A stretch of DNA of 64,000 nt from Methanosarcina barkeri str. Wiesmoor (GCF_000969985.1 NZ_CP009526.1:2790001-2854000); one strand, 5' to 3'; positions 25,612 to 35,772 are shown, counted from the stretch's first letter. A program made the numbers and translations. Notes: generated by a model from the sequence alone, not told the origin.

Positions 25612-28600
25612 ATGGTAGACGTAGTTAAGGAATTGGAAGCCCTGAGGCAGAATTTGCTTGATCTGTCCCTTCGAAATAATCTTCTCAATTACCGTCCTTC
25701 CCAGAAAAGAACCGTCTCGATTACGGGTAGGAAGCCGAAGGAAATTTACGAGCTCTTTGTTCTCCAGGAAAAATCAATGAGATTCGGGGCAATAGCCCAG
25801 GTAAGAAAAGACAGAAAAACTGGAAATGGAGAGAAACACGAGGCTTCTGAAACGGAAAAACGGCTTTTGAAAACAATAGGAAATATTCTTGTCTCTGAAG
25901 ATAAACCCCAGACTTCTCGCTCTGAAACTTTTCTAGAAACCCCTGATGACAGCGAAATCCTTGATAAAAAGCTTTTTTATGTATTTAACCAGGCAAACTC
26001 CATATTTGAAGAACAGGGATATCCTGTGCTCTACCTTGCACTGGGCTTTCTGCAGTGGAGTGATAGCCGATCGGCCATAAAAAATCCGAAAGCCCCTCTA
26101 CTTCTTATTCCCGTTGAACTCAAACGCATAGGTAAAGGCCGAATTTTCAGCATCCAATGGACAGGGGATGAAATCTTCACTTCAATTACCCTCCAGGCAA
26201 AAATGAAAGAATTCGGAATCGCTATTCCCGAATTTGAAATGCCTGAGGAGGCTTCAGGAGTCGAGGAATATTTCAGGACTGTATCCAGAGAAATTCATGA
26301 AAAGAGGGACTGGAAACTCCTGCCTGAGATCTGCCTTGACCTTTTTAACTTCAAAAAATTTGTCATGTATAAGGATCTTGACCCTGCGACCTGGCCTGAA
26401 GACATGTCTCCTGTCGACCATCCATTAATCCAGGAAGTCTTTAACCCTGAAGACCCTGAATGTGAGGCTTCCGGTTTCCTGGAAGAAGAGGTTGACCTTA
26501 AACTTCCGGCAAAAGACACTTACCAGATAATGGATGCCGATTCTTCCCAGATCGCGGTCATTGAAGATGTGAAGGCCGGGAAAAACCTTGTTGTAGAAGG
26601 GCCTCCAGGAACCGGCAAGTCCCAGACAATTGCAAATACAATCGCAGAACTTATGGCCCAGGGAAAAAGCGTACTATTCGTGAGTGAAAAAATGGCTGCC
26701 CTTCAGGTTGTAAAAAGCAGGCTGGACTCTGCCGGCCTTGGAGAACTCTGCCTGGAGATCCACAGCAACCAGACCCGCAAAAAAGCCGTGCTCGAAGAAC
26801 TGGAAAAAACTCTGAACCGCGAAGCTCCTGCATCCATACGCCCTGACAGGGATATCAATGAGCTCGAAAAGCTAAAACATGAACTCAACCAGTATGCCCA
26901 GTCCATTGGAGAACCTGCGGGAAAAATCTACCCAAGCCTCTATACCCTTTATGGCATAAGGGAAAATACAAGGGCTTATTTTGAATTAAAAGGCCTGAAA
27001 ATGCCCTTATATAAGTTTCAAGAACCTGAAACCTGGGATCCTGAAGCCTGGACTGATGCAGAAACTGTTATAGAAAAACTGAGTCAGGTCCTTCCTTTTC
27101 TAGGACCAATTAAGAAAAACCCCTGGTACGGCTGCGATCCAGGGCTTGTACTGCCTTCGGATCTGGGTGAAATCGGAGACCTGATAGACGAATGCGCTGC
27201 GGCTTTTGAGACCCTTGAAGCCGATATAAACACCCTTAATGAACTTTCTGCAACCTCAAAACCTGATACTCTCGAGAGAATTGCAACCGTAATCAATGCC
27301 GCAAAATTCCTTGAAAACTCAAAACCTTTACCTGAAAAAATGTTTCCGGATTCGGGATGGGAATCCGAAAACTCAAAAATAGAGGCCGAAGCTCTGGTTT
27401 TAAAACTCAGGAAATACCTTGAGCTCGAAACTTTTGCGGATAAAACTTTTCGCCCTGAGATTTTTAACCTTGATACCTCTGAATTCGAGAAACTTTCCAG
27501 CAGTCTTATCAAGCTTTTAAACCCGAAATACAGGAAGCTCAAAAAAGAAATTTCAGCCTGCTATCTCTCACGAGTACCTTTCTGGGACAGTAAAATCCTG
27601 CTTGACCTGACCGGTCTTTCCGAATACAAAACCCTCAGACTGGAACTTGAAAATTCAGGTGCAGAAGGGGAAAAATACTTTGGGAATTACTGGAAAGGCT
27701 TTGAAAGCGATCCTGACCTGCTTGAGGAATACAGCCAATGGATAATTCTCTTCCAGCAGTACCTGAAAGAAGGCACTCTCACAGACAGGAGTTTCAGGCT
27801 TATAGGACTCGGAATTGACAGCGAAGCCCTCGAAGCTGCAGCCAGCCATGTACTGGGCGCAACGCAGGAGTTTCTGGAGGCATTTAAGAGAGTTGGGATT
27901 CGCATAGGCGCAGATTTCGGGAAAATATGTCCAGAAGGCCTGGAAGCCGCAAAGCTAAATTCATTGAAAAACCTGGTAACCTGCTGGGAAAACGAGACTT
28001 CGTCCCTGGTGCTCTGGAGCCAGTATCTTGGTTACAGGCAGGCCTGTCTTGAAACAGAGGCAGCCCCGATAATGGGAGACCTTGAAGCCGGAAAACTCGC
28101 AGTTTGTGATGCAATTCCTGCTTTTGAAGGCAACTACGCCGAAATCCTCCTGAATCGTACTTTCAGGAAAAGGCCTGCACTTTCTACTTTTATCCGGGAA
28201 CTCCACGAAAGCAAACTTGGCAAGTTCAGGAAACTTGACAAAAAAGTCCTTATGGAAAACCGAAAAAGGATTGTATGCTCGGCTTATAAGGAAACTCCAA
28301 AATTAGCTTCAGGAGCCTCAAGATCTTCAGAGGCGGGCATTCTGCTCAATGAGTTTAACAGGAAAAGAGGGCATATGCCTATCCGTACCCTTATGAAAAA
28401 GGCAGGCAGCCTGATCCAAAAAATCAAGCCCTGTTTCCTGATGAGCCCGCTTTCCATTGCTCAGTACCTTGATCCTAGAAGCACTCGCTTTGATGTGATT
28501 ATTTTTGACGAAGCCAGTCAGGTCAAACCTGAAGATGCAGTTGGGGCTCTCCTGCGCGGAAAACAGGTCGTAGTAATGGGAGATTCAAAACAACTTCCAC

Positions 28601-31278
28601 CAACCAACTTTTTCGATACTGTACTCGATTCTCCGGAAAGAGAGCCTGATGACTGCATTACAGCCGTAGATATGGAAAGTATCCTGAATGTGTGCAAACG
28701 CAGTTTCCCGGTAAAGACCCTGCGCTGGCACTACAGGAGCAGGCATGAGTCCCTGATCGCAATTTCAAACCAGGAGTTTTACAATAATCGTCTCTATGTT
28801 TATCCCTCTCCCATGCAAAAAGACGAAAAACTTGGGCTGAAGTTCGTGCATCTTCCGAACTCAATTTATGAAAGGGGTAAAAGTGGAGCCAACCGGGTAG
28901 AGGCAAAAGCCGTTGCAAGGGCAGTCTTTGAACACTTCAGCAGATACCCCGATAAAAGCCTGGGAGTTGGGACTTTCAATATAAAACAGCAGGAAGCTAT
29001 CCAGGAAGAAATCGAGGCCTTGCTTAAAGTAAATCCTGGACTTGACCTTAACTCTGGAAACGAAAAAGGTGAGCATTTCTTTGTTAAAAATCTTGAGACT
29101 ATCCAGGGTGATGAAAGAGATGTTATACTGCTGAGCGTGGGTTTCGGCTTTGACGGCAACCACAAGCTTTCCCTTAACTTCGGCCCGCTTAATCGCGAGG
29201 GAGGAGAAAGGCGCCTAAATGTTCTTATTACACGGGCCAGGGAAAAATGCGTAGTTTTTGCAAATTTTACATCAAGGGATCTGAAGCTGGATGAAAACTC
29301 GCCTTTCGGGCTCCAGGCCCTGAAAGTCTTCCTCGAATTTGCAGAGAGCGGCAGGCTTCCCTTACCTGCATACCGCAGGGAAAAGCTCGATTCGCCTTTC
29401 GAAGAGGCAGTTTACAATTTCCTGGCAGAAAACGGCTGTGAAATCCACAGGCAGATCGGCTGTGCAGGATACAGACTTGACCTTGCAGTCCCTGACCCCG
29501 CCCATCCAGAACGGTATGTGCTTGGAATCGAGTGCGACGGAGAAAGCTATTATTCCCTGCACGTTGCACGGGACCGCGACCGTCTGCGCCAGCAGGTGCT
29601 TGAAGGGCTGGGCTGGAAGATCTACAGGGTCTGGTCAACGGACTGGTACTTACATCCGAAAGAGAGCAGGGAAAAACTGCTTGAAGCTGTGAGGAAATCT
29701 ATAAAAGAAACAAAAATACAGGCAAAATCCGAAATTGAACCCAGGGTTCCTAAGGTTAACGAACCGTCTGCCTGGGCTGGACCTGTGAATCGAAGTCCTG
29801 CAGGAAGGGATCCCGGTTCTCCTGCAAATCCGGGTTTATCCCAGATCCCGGTTTTAACTGCTGTGAGTGTAGAGAGTGAAGGTGGGGATGAGAATGAACT
29901 TGAAACTCGATTTTATAATAAAGCCTGTCTTTCGGAAACTTTTGAGGCCAAACTTCTTTTAGAGCCCTCCTTTGAAAATGAGGCTGAAGAGCCCTATTCA
30001 GATTCGTTTTTTAAACTGGAAGAAGGACTTACAGCTCCATCAGATACAGATTTCTTACCGGAAATGGATATGAGAGCCAGGTCGATGGCTCTGGTAGCCG
30101 ATGAAAACTCCCTTAAGAAGCCCGTAAGAAGGTCAAAAAAATCAAAACTCCTTAAATTCAGTGTAGATCCTCGCTCTAAGGGAAACGAAAACAAATTGAT
30201 ACCTGAACCAGAGCCTGAGAAAGTGAGTTTTTATCAAGCTTACCCTGAGATTAACTTCAATGCAGGCCCTGAAATGAAGAAAAAACGCAAGCGTATTAAT
30301 GAGTTTGCGTATATTTACGGCTCAGGCAACTATTCTGAGCCTGAGCCAGATTTCGAGGAAGATAATTATACAGACGAGGACGACAGCTATACAGGGATAT
30401 GTGACTCAGAAACTCAAGTTGAGCGCGAAGCCGAGTCTATAATTGAGCGCGGCATAAAGAGGAAAGCTGAGACACTGTTAACTGAGCCTGCTCTCGAACA
30501 TACGTTTAAGACCGAAACCAGACTCCTAAAGAGATCACTATCTTCAACCCCGGCTAAAAAAGAAGGGAAGTTCTATGAGAAACCCGATACTGGACGCTCC
30601 TTAAAACTCAGAGCCGGTAATACCGGATCGAGAACTGTAGAAATTCCATATGTTCTTGAAAAAAAGCCTGAACCGAATAATTCAAAAAAAGGGAATGAAA
30701 AGTTATCTAGAAAAACTAGTTCACTCGAAGCTGCCGTACCCCTTTATCAGGCCTGTCTTTCCTCAGGACTTCCACAAACCGGCGATCTTTCAGAGGTTTC
30801 GGATAAGCAGCTTGAGGAGGCGATTATACGAATTGTATCGTGTGAAGGTCCAATTCATGCGCAACTCCTGCAGCAACGAATAAAATCGCATACAGGAATT
30901 TCCCGCATGTTCAGTAAAATCAAGCAGCGAATATCTGATGTTGCAGCTCTTGCCGAAAGTTCCGGAGAAATCAGGGCCAAAGACGAGTTCTACTGGCCAG
31001 ATTCGGAACCTGCATGTATTCTGCGCAGGCGTGAGGGAGAAGAATCTGCAAAAATAGAGTGGATCTGTGACGAGGAAATAAAAGAAGCTATCCGTTTTGT
31101 TTTGCACAGCCAGTATTCAACTCCTCTTGAAGATCTTATTGTCCAGACTTCGAGAGTTCTCGGGATAAAAACCACACGAAAAAACGTAAAGAAACGAATC
31201 GAAAAGCTTGTAAAAGCAGGAATAGAAAATGAGGAATTGACTCTCATGCCTAATGAAATGATTTATTTTGTCGAATAA
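25612..31278 (+). CDS. DUF4011 SF1 helicase with Vsr/MTES_1575-like nuclease and DUF3320
   Basis: This giant cytoplasmic protein has 1888 residues. The N-terminal DUF4011-type region (LRQNLLDLSLRNNLLNYRPS) spans roughly 1-300. The SF1 helicase core shows Walker A GPPGTGKSQT (about 329-338), DEAS (IIFDEASQVKP, about 961), GDSKQLPPT, ETIQGDERDVI and NVLITRAREK (about 1205). The restriction-endonuclease-like domain (about 1259-1350) has EEAVYNFL, YRLDLAV and LGIECDGESYYS, with the D...ExD-type catalytic residues visible. A low-complexity acidic linker (about 1380-1735) leads to a C-terminal DUF3320-like region. This architecture has been catalogued as a single-gene antiphage system (Hhe, from memory). 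Nuclease plus helicase suggests attack on foreign DNA. No partner gene is adjacent. Confidence 0.9.
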   Translation: MVDVVKELEALRQNLLDLSLRNNLLNYRPSQKRTVSITGRKPKEIYELFVLQEKSMRFGAIAQVRKDRKTGNGEKHEASETEKRLLKTIGNILVSEDKPQTSRSETFLETPDDSEILDKKLFYVFNQANSIFEEQGYPVLYLALGFLQWSDSRSAIKNPKAPLLLIPVELKRIGKGRIFSIQWTGDEIFTSITLQAKMKEFGIAIPEFEMPEEASGVEEYFRTVSREIHEKRDWKLLPEICLDLFNFKKFVMYKDLDPATWPEDMSPVDHPLIQEVFNPEDPECEASGFLEEEVDLKLPAKDTYQIMDADSSQIAVIEDVKAGKNLVVEGPPGTGKSQTIANTIAELMAQGKSVLFVSEKMAALQVVKSRLDSAGLGELCLEIHSNQTRKKAVLEELEKTLNREAPASIRPDRDINELEKLKHELNQYAQSIGEPAGKIYPSLYTLYGIRENTRAYFELKGLKMPLYKFQEPETWDPEAWTDAETVIEKLSQVLPFLGPIKKNPWYGCDPGLVLPSDLGEIGDLIDECAAAFETLEADINTLNELSATSKPDTLERIATVINAAKFLENSKPLPEKMFPDSGWESENSKIEAEALVLKLRKYLELETFADKTFRPEIFNLDTSEFEKLSSSLIKLLNPKYRKLKKEISACYLSRVPFWDSKILLDLTGLSEYKTLRLELENSGAEGEKYFGNYWKGFESDPDLLEEYSQWIILFQQYLKEGTLTDRSFRLIGLGIDSEALEAAASHVLGATQEFLEAFKRVGIRIGADFGKICPEGLEAAKLNSLKNLVTCWENETSSLVLWSQYLGYRQACLETEAAPIMGDLEAGKLAVCDAIPAFEGNYAEILLNRTFRKRPALSTFIRELHESKLGKFRKLDKKVLMENRKRIVCSAYKETPKLASGASRSSEAGILLNEFNRKRGHMPIRTLMKKAGSLIQKIKPCFLMSPLSIAQYLDPRSTRFDVIIFDEASQVKPEDAVGALLRGKQVVVMGDSKQLPPTNFFDTVLDSPEREPDDCITAVDMESILNVCKRSFPVKTLRWHYRSRHESLIAISNQEFYNNRLYVYPSPMQKDEKLGLKFVHLPNSIYERGKSGANRVEAKAVARAVFEHFSRYPDKSLGVGTFNIKQQEAIQEEIEALLKVNPGLDLNSGNEKGEHFFVKNLETIQGDERDVILLSVGFGFDGNHKLSLNFGPLNREGGERRLNVLITRAREKCVVFANFTSRDLKLDENSPFGLQALKVFLEFAESGRLPLPAYRREKLDSPFEEAVYNFLAENGCEIHRQIGCAGYRLDLAVPDPAHPERYVLGIECDGESYYSLHVARDRDRLRQQVLEGLGWKIYRVWSTDWYLHPKESREKLLEAVRKSIKETKIQAKSEIEPRVPKVNEPSAWAGPVNRSPAGRDPGSPANPGLSQIPVLTAVSVESEGGDENELETRFYNKACLSETFEAKLLLEPSFENEAEEPYSDSFFKLEEGLTAPSDTDFLPEMDMRARSMALVADENSLKKPVRRSKKSKLLKFSVDPRSKGNENKLIPEPEPEKVSFYQAYPEINFNAGPEMKKKRKRINEFAYIYGSGNYSEPEPDFEEDNYTDEDDSYTGICDSETQVEREAESIIERGIKRKAETLLTEPALEHTFKTETRLLKRSLSSTPAKKEGKFYEKPDTGRSLKLRAGNTGSRTVEIPYVLEKKPEPNNSKKGNEKLSRKTSSLEAAVPLYQACLSSGLPQTGDLSEVSDKQLEEAIIRIVSCEGPIHAQLLQQRIKSHTGISRMFSKIKQRISDVAALAESSGEIRAKDEFYWPDSEPACILRRREGEESAKIEWICDEEIKEAIRFVLHSQYSTPLEDLIVQTSRVLGIKTTRKNVKKRIEKLVKAGIENEELTLMPNEMIYFVE

Positions 31279-31404
31279 ATCAGGTTTTTCAGAAAACGAA
31301 TGGACTTTTCAGAAAACAAACAGGTTTTTCAGAAAACAAACATGACACTATTTAAATAAGATGCACACTCAATGAAAGCGCTTGCAGATGGCAGCATTTT
31401 CATG

Positions 31405-31542
31405 CTTAGGAATAATTAAATAATAAACTCAAGTTTTCACTTTGATCACTTTGGTAACGGCCATATAATTCCATTTTCCAAATAGCCTTCAAAGATAATA
31501 TTGGTACATAATGATTGAAATTATATTTTCGTCATTCCTAAG
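31405..31542. mobile_element. 138-bp MITE with CTTAGGAAT terminal repeats (empty copy)
   Basis: The ends CTTAGGAAT (31405-31413) and ATTCCTAAG (31534-31542) are perfect inverted repeats. The interior matches the reverse complement of 41038-41309, except that the latter has a second MITE inserted. It lies in the spacer 31279-31806. At 31282-31342 the spacer also carries three loose copies of GGTTTTTCAGAAAACAAACA. Confidence 0.8.
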
Positions 31543-31615
31543 TGGCAGTTCCAGTATTTTAAGTATTTACTGTTATTTGACTTTGCATCTATCTTATTCT
31601 TCTGCTATTATTAGT

Positions 31616-31729
31616 CTATTGTTTACACGAATCAAAAAGCGATAGAAGTTCTTTTTCGATAAAGTCCAACTTTACATGCTTACTGATACAGTTGTCAAAA
31701 GAAAATTCACAGCTATCGGCCTTATACAT
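31616..31729 (-). CDS. Possible 37-residue small ORF
   Basis: The frame starts MYKADSCEFSFDNCISKHVK and continues LDFIEKELLSLFDSCKQ, with three cysteines and an even charge pattern. No ribosome binding site is evident, and the frame may be chance. It is reported because the stretch otherwise lacks features and the codon use looks protein-like. Confidence 0.2.
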   Translation of the reverse strand: MYKADSCEFSFDNCISKHVKLDFIEKELLSLFDSCKQ

Positions 31730-31806
31730 TTAAGAGTTCTCGTATAAAGGCAAACTGCCCATAAAATCTGGATAAGGGTAGAGATCTAATATGCCCTCAA
31801 ATGATT

Positions 31807-32184
31807 TTAGGAACCCTTGCTGGGAGTTACTTTGATTACTCCACCTCCGCTGGTATTATTTTTAGCTTGAATGTTCTCCAGAATACGTTCCTTCTTTCTT
31901 TGGGTACTACTCATATGCGTAGTTACGTTTTCTACTCCAGTTACATTTTCTGCTTCAGTAACTACCTCAGCTGAAGTTACTTCTGTAACAGGAGTTTCTT
32001 CTACAGCTTCAGTTGCGGTTACGACTTCCTGAACCGGAGTCACAGCTTCAGTTCCAGTTACTGCTTCAGCCCCGGTTACAGCCTGGACTGGAGTTTCCGT
32101 TTCATTTGGAGCTTGCTGACCAGCGCATCCAATGGCCAGGAATACACCGAACAATACTATCAAAATAATCAATGATTTTTTCAT
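31807..32184 (-). CDS. Small Thr/Val/Glu-rich lipoprotein
   Basis: This is a predicted lipoprotein of 125 residues. MKKSLIILIVLFGVFLAIGC is a signal sequence with an AIGC lipobox, nearly the same core as ModA in this window. The mature part is a run of ETETPV, AVTGTEAVTP and EVVTEAENVTG repeats, rich in valine, threonine and glutamate, ending in a basic segment STQRKKERILENIQ. It is probably an unstructured cell-surface protein. I take ATG 32184 rather than GTG 32196 because GTGGGGG just upstream is the ribosome binding site. No enzymatic domain is seen. Confidence 0.75.
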   Translation of the reverse strand: MKKSLIILIVLFGVFLAIGCAGQQAPNETETPVQAVTGAEAVTGTEAVTPVQEVVTATEAVEETPVTEVTSAEVVTEAENVTGVENVTTHMSSTQRKKERILENIQAKNNTSGGGVIKVTPSKGS

Positions 32185-32473
32185 ATTTTCCCCCACTTAT
32201 AATTATGTTATTATTAACTGATACTTTATAATTGATGTCTGGATTTTATAACAATTCCTACTAGATTCTGAATATAGTTCATCACATGAGATTAAAGATA
32301 GCTATATGTCTCGGATGTTTCAGTTATATGCCTCAGATGTTTCCTTTTTATTATGCTTTTTGAACGTAGGTAAGATCCAGATTCTTTATATTCTGTTCGA
32401 TTTCCTTAAGTTATAATACTGGGAATTCCAATATTGTTAAATGACCTTTAAATGACTTTTTTGGGGGGAAGTC

Positions 32474-33838
32474 ATGAAAATAAAATCCGTTAATCCTTAC
32501 ACTGAAGAAGTAAACTGGACATATGATTCGTTTTCTTTCGAAGAATGTGAGTCCAGGATTGAAAATTCCAGGGCTGCCTTTTCCGGGTGGAGTTCGTTAT
32601 CTGTTGAGGAAAGAACAAAATACTTTTCAAGGGCTGGGAAGGTCATCAGGCAGAATGCCGAAATTTATGCCGAAATTATTACGAAAGAGATGGGAAAACC
32701 TATCAGACAGTCAAGAGGCGAGATTGAAAAATGCGCCTGCCTCTGTGATTATTACGCAGAAAACGCGGCAGAGTTTCTGAAAGACGAAGTTGTGGATATC
32801 GGAGCTGAAAAAAGTTACGTAACCTTTGAGCCTCTTGGATTAATTTTCGGGATGATGCCCTGGAGTTTCCCGTTCTGGCATGTTTTCAGGTTTGCGGTGC
32901 CTGCAATGTGTGCAGGAAATGTGTGCGTAATCAAGCATTCTTCGAATATGCCTGCTTCGGCGCTGGAAATTGAAAAAATATTTCTTGAGGCCGGATTTCC
33001 TGAAAATGTTTTCAATACCCTGTTAATTGACTCAAAAACTGCAATGGAAATTATTGAAGAAGAACTGGTCGATGGGATTTCACTCTCTGGCAACATAGAC
33101 GCAGGCTCGGAGATAGGGGAACTTGCAGGAAGCCTGGTAAAACCTCTTGTACTTGAACTGGGAGGTTCGGACCCTTTCATAGTACTAGAAAACGCTGATC
33201 TCGAGAGAGCTGTGCAGGTTGCTGCAAAGTCCAGTTTTCTGAATACCGGGCAGAGCCATATTGCTGCCAAGCGATTTATTGTCTTGGAAGATATTGCTGT
33301 GGACTTTATTGAGGCATTTGAGCTTGAAATTCAGAAACTGAAAATCGGGGACCCTATGGATGAAGAAACCGATATTGGACCTCTTGCAAAGAAAGAATTT
33401 CTCGATAGTCTTGAAAGAGTCCTGAAAGACGCAAAAAAGAAAGGTGCAGAACCCCACGTTTACGGAGAGGAACAGAGTAAGGGTTTTTTCTTCAGACCGA
33501 CCCTCATTCCTGCAGCCAGTACCGATATGAAGGTTTGCAATGTAGAGGTTTTCGGGCCCATTGTCCCGGTGATCACGGTAAAAGACGAAGATGAGGCAGT
33601 CAAAGTTGCAAACTCCACCGAGTTCGGACTTGGAGCTGAAATATGGTCCAGAGACCTTGAAAGAGCTCAGAGACTGGCAAAAAGCATAAAATCCGGATTT
33701 GTGGTCATTAATGGAATGGTTAAACCAGATCCGAGGCTGCCTTTTGGAGGAGTAAAAAAATCAGGAATCGGACGAGAGCTTTCTCATTATGGGCTCAAGG
33801 AATTTGTGAACATAAAAACGGTTGTGGTCAACAAGTGA
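32474..33838 (+). CDS. Aldehyde dehydrogenase family protein lacking the catalytic cysteine
   Basis: The protein is a 454-residue member of the ALDH superfamily closest in look to succinate-semialdehyde dehydrogenases. Features seen are MMPWSFPFWHVFRFAVPAMC, KHSSNMPASALEIEKIF, LELGGSDPFIV with the conserved Glu, and the C-terminal EVFGPIVPVITV and PFGGVKKSGIGREL. In the active-site strand family members read GQSC or GQTC, whereas here it is NTGQSHIAAKR with CAT at 33257-33259, so residue 262 is His. The hydride-transfer thioester chemistry should not work. It may be a non-catalytic binder or a degenerating gene, although the frame is otherwise intact. TTGGGGGGAAG precedes ATG 32474. Confidence 0.88.
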   Translation: MKIKSVNPYTEEVNWTYDSFSFEECESRIENSRAAFSGWSSLSVEERTKYFSRAGKVIRQNAEIYAEIITKEMGKPIRQSRGEIEKCACLCDYYAENAAEFLKDEVVDIGAEKSYVTFEPLGLIFGMMPWSFPFWHVFRFAVPAMCAGNVCVIKHSSNMPASALEIEKIFLEAGFPENVFNTLLIDSKTAMEIIEEELVDGISLSGNIDAGSEIGELAGSLVKPLVLELGGSDPFIVLENADLERAVQVAAKSSFLNTGQSHIAAKRFIVLEDIAVDFIEAFELEIQKLKIGDPMDEETDIGPLAKKEFLDSLERVLKDAKKKGAEPHVYGEEQSKGFFFRPTLIPAASTDMKVCNVEVFGPIVPVITVKDEDEAVKVANSTEFGLGAEIWSRDLERAQRLAKSIKSGFVVINGMVKPDPRLPFGGVKKSGIGRELSHYGLKEFVNIKTVVVNK

Positions 33839-33903
33839 ATCTAAAGGGCTGAGAATTTTGATTGAAGTTTTTATTGAATAAACCTTATCCAGAATTAAGA
33901 GAA

Positions 33904-34011
33904 TTTGTTTAAGTTTGAAAATCAGTTTGTTTAAGTTTGAAAATCAGTTTGTTTAAGTTTGAAAATCAGTTTGTTTAAGTTTGAAAATCAGTTTGTTTAA
34001 GTTTGAAAATC
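33904..34011. repeat. 22-bp tandem repeat, 5 copies
   Basis: The unit TTTGTTTAAGTTTGAAAATC + AG repeats at 33904, 33926, 33948, 33970 and 33992, almost without change. It lies between the aldehyde dehydrogenase and the TPP enzyme genes. Confidence 0.95.
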
Positions 34012-34137
34012 TGCTTAATCCTAAATAGTAAACTCAATTAAGTTTAACAAATAACTTAACCAATGCTTAATAAACAAACATGAGTTAAGGCAAATTCGGC
34101 TTAAATAAAAGCCATACAGCTATATTGGAGTTTTTTC

Positions 34138-35772
34138 ATGAAAGCTTCGGATCTTTTTGTTGCCCAGCTTGAAGAAGAAGGCGTTGAATATATATTCGGA
34201 CTGCCAGGCGAAGAAAACCTTGACCTGCTTGAGTCACTGAGGACCTCCAGAATCAAACTGATCGTAACAAGACACGAACAAGCTGCGGCTTTTATGGCTG
34301 CAACTTATGGGAGGCTAACCGGAAAGCCAGGAGTCTGCTTTTCAACACTTGGACCCGGAGCCACAAATCTTGTTACAGGCGTTGCCCAGGCACAGCTTAT
34401 AGGAGCGCCTTTTATTTCCATATCCGGACAGAAAGCCCTAATTGACAACTGGCAGGCCCGCTTCCAGCTTGTAAACGCTATCAGAATGATGGAGCCTCTC
34501 TGCAAAAAGGCTGTATCCATTACCGATCCTGGAATGATCCCTACGGTGCTCCGTAATGCCTTCAAGCATGCTGAAGCTGATAAGCCAGGAGCTATACACA
34601 TCGAGCTTCCTGAAGACGTAGCTGAAGAAGAAACTGAGGCGACGGTGCAGAAGCGAAGCGAAATTAAAATTCCTTACCCTGATCCCGAGGCTGTAAAAAG
34701 AGCCTCAATTATGATCTGTGGGGCTAAAAATCCTCTGATCATAGTTTCCTCAGGAGCAAACCGAAAAGCTATTACTGAGGAGCTCGAAAATTTTGTCGAG
34801 AATACAGGCATCTACCTAGTGCATACCCAGATGGGGAAAGGAGTCGTTCCTGATGACTGCAGCTACAGTCTCTTTGCCACAGGAATTCATGCAAGGGATT
34901 ATGTTAACTGTGGAATTGACGGGGCTGACCTTATTATCACTATTGGGTATGATATAGTTGAATATCCTCCTTACCTGTGGAACAGTACACTGGACAAACA
35001 GATCATAAATATTGATTTTGTGGAATCCGTGCCTGATAGATACTTTAACCCCACAGTAGAAGTCATCGGGGATATTGCCTCTTCAATCCGGGAACTTGCT
35101 GCAAGTATTCCGGAAAAACGGGAATTTCCGATCTTTGAACACACCAGGAATTTCATTAAGGAAAAAATAAATGGTGCTGCCAGGAAAAGCTATCCTCCCA
35201 TCCCACAGGCTGTAGTTCAGAGTGTCAGAAAGGTGCTGGGGAGAGAAGACATAATCACACTGGATAATGGGATTTATAAACTCTGGTTCGCTCGCCTTTA
35301 CAAGACCTATGCCCCCAATACCGTGCTCCTTGACAATGCCCTTGCAACCATGGGTGCAGGTCTCCCTTCAGGGATTACCGCAAAACTACTTCATCCGGAG
35401 CGCCGCGTGCTTGCAATCTGTGGGGATGGGGGTTTTATGATGAACTGCCAGGAACTTGAGACCGCAATCCGCTATGAAATCCCTGTTGTTGTCCTTATCC
35501 TCAATGACAATGGTTTCGGCTTTATTAAGTGGAAACAGAAAAAGATGCATTTTGAGAATTTCGGGCTGAACTATGGAAATCCTGATTTTTCTCTCTTTGC
35601 CAGGAGCTTTGGGGCTGTGGGTATCAGGATCAAGGAAGACGATGACCTTGCAGAAGTTCTGGAGAAAGCTTTCTCCCTGAATAAGGTGGCAGTTATTGAG
35701 TGCCCGATTGACTATTCCGTAAACTATGAAACTTTCTCGATAGAATTGGGAAAGCTGACATGTAAGTTCTGA
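34138..35772 (+). CDS. Acetolactate-synthase-like thiamine-diphosphate enzyme
   Basis: This 544-residue ThDP enzyme has three domains. The N-terminal PYR domain contains VTRHEQAAAFMAATYGRLTG, with Glu47 as the cofactor-activating residue, and STLGPGATNLVTG. The middle domain resembles the FAD/nucleotide-binding region. The C-terminal PP domain has the ThDP motif CGDGGFMMNCQELETAI...LILNDNGFG. It resembles catabolic acetolactate synthase (AlsS) and related large subunits. No regulatory small subunit gene is adjacent, so a biosynthetic IlvBH role is less likely. It may work on pyruvate or another 2-oxo acid. GGAG lies 10 bases before ATG 34138. Confidence 0.85.
   Translation: MKASDLFVAQLEEEGVEYIFGLPGEENLDLLESLRTSRIKLIVTRHEQAAAFMAATYGRLTGKPGVCFSTLGPGATNLVTGVAQAQLIGAPFISISGQKALIDNWQARFQLVNAIRMMEPLCKKAVSITDPGMIPTVLRNAFKHAEADKPGAIHIELPEDVAEEETEATVQKRSEIKIPYPDPEAVKRASIMICGAKNPLIIVSSGANRKAITEELENFVENTGIYLVHTQMGKGVVPDDCSYSLFATGIHARDYVNCGIDGADLIITIGYDIVEYPPYLWNSTLDKQIINIDFVESVPDRYFNPTVEVIGDIASSIRELAASIPEKREFPIFEHTRNFIKEKINGAARKSYPPIPQAVVQSVRKVLGREDIITLDNGIYKLWFARLYKTYAPNTVLLDNALATMGAGLPSGITAKLLHPERRVLAICGDGGFMMNCQELETAIRYEIPVVVLILNDNGFGFIKWKQKKMHFENFGLNYGNPDFSLFARSFGAVGIRIKEDDDLAEVLEKAFSLNKVAVIECPIDYSVNYETFSIELGKLTCKF

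Noticed and set aside
29267-29692. Frames on both strands inside the helicase-nuclease gene
   Set aside because: They are shadows of the nuclease domain coding sequence, which has intact motifs in the main frame.
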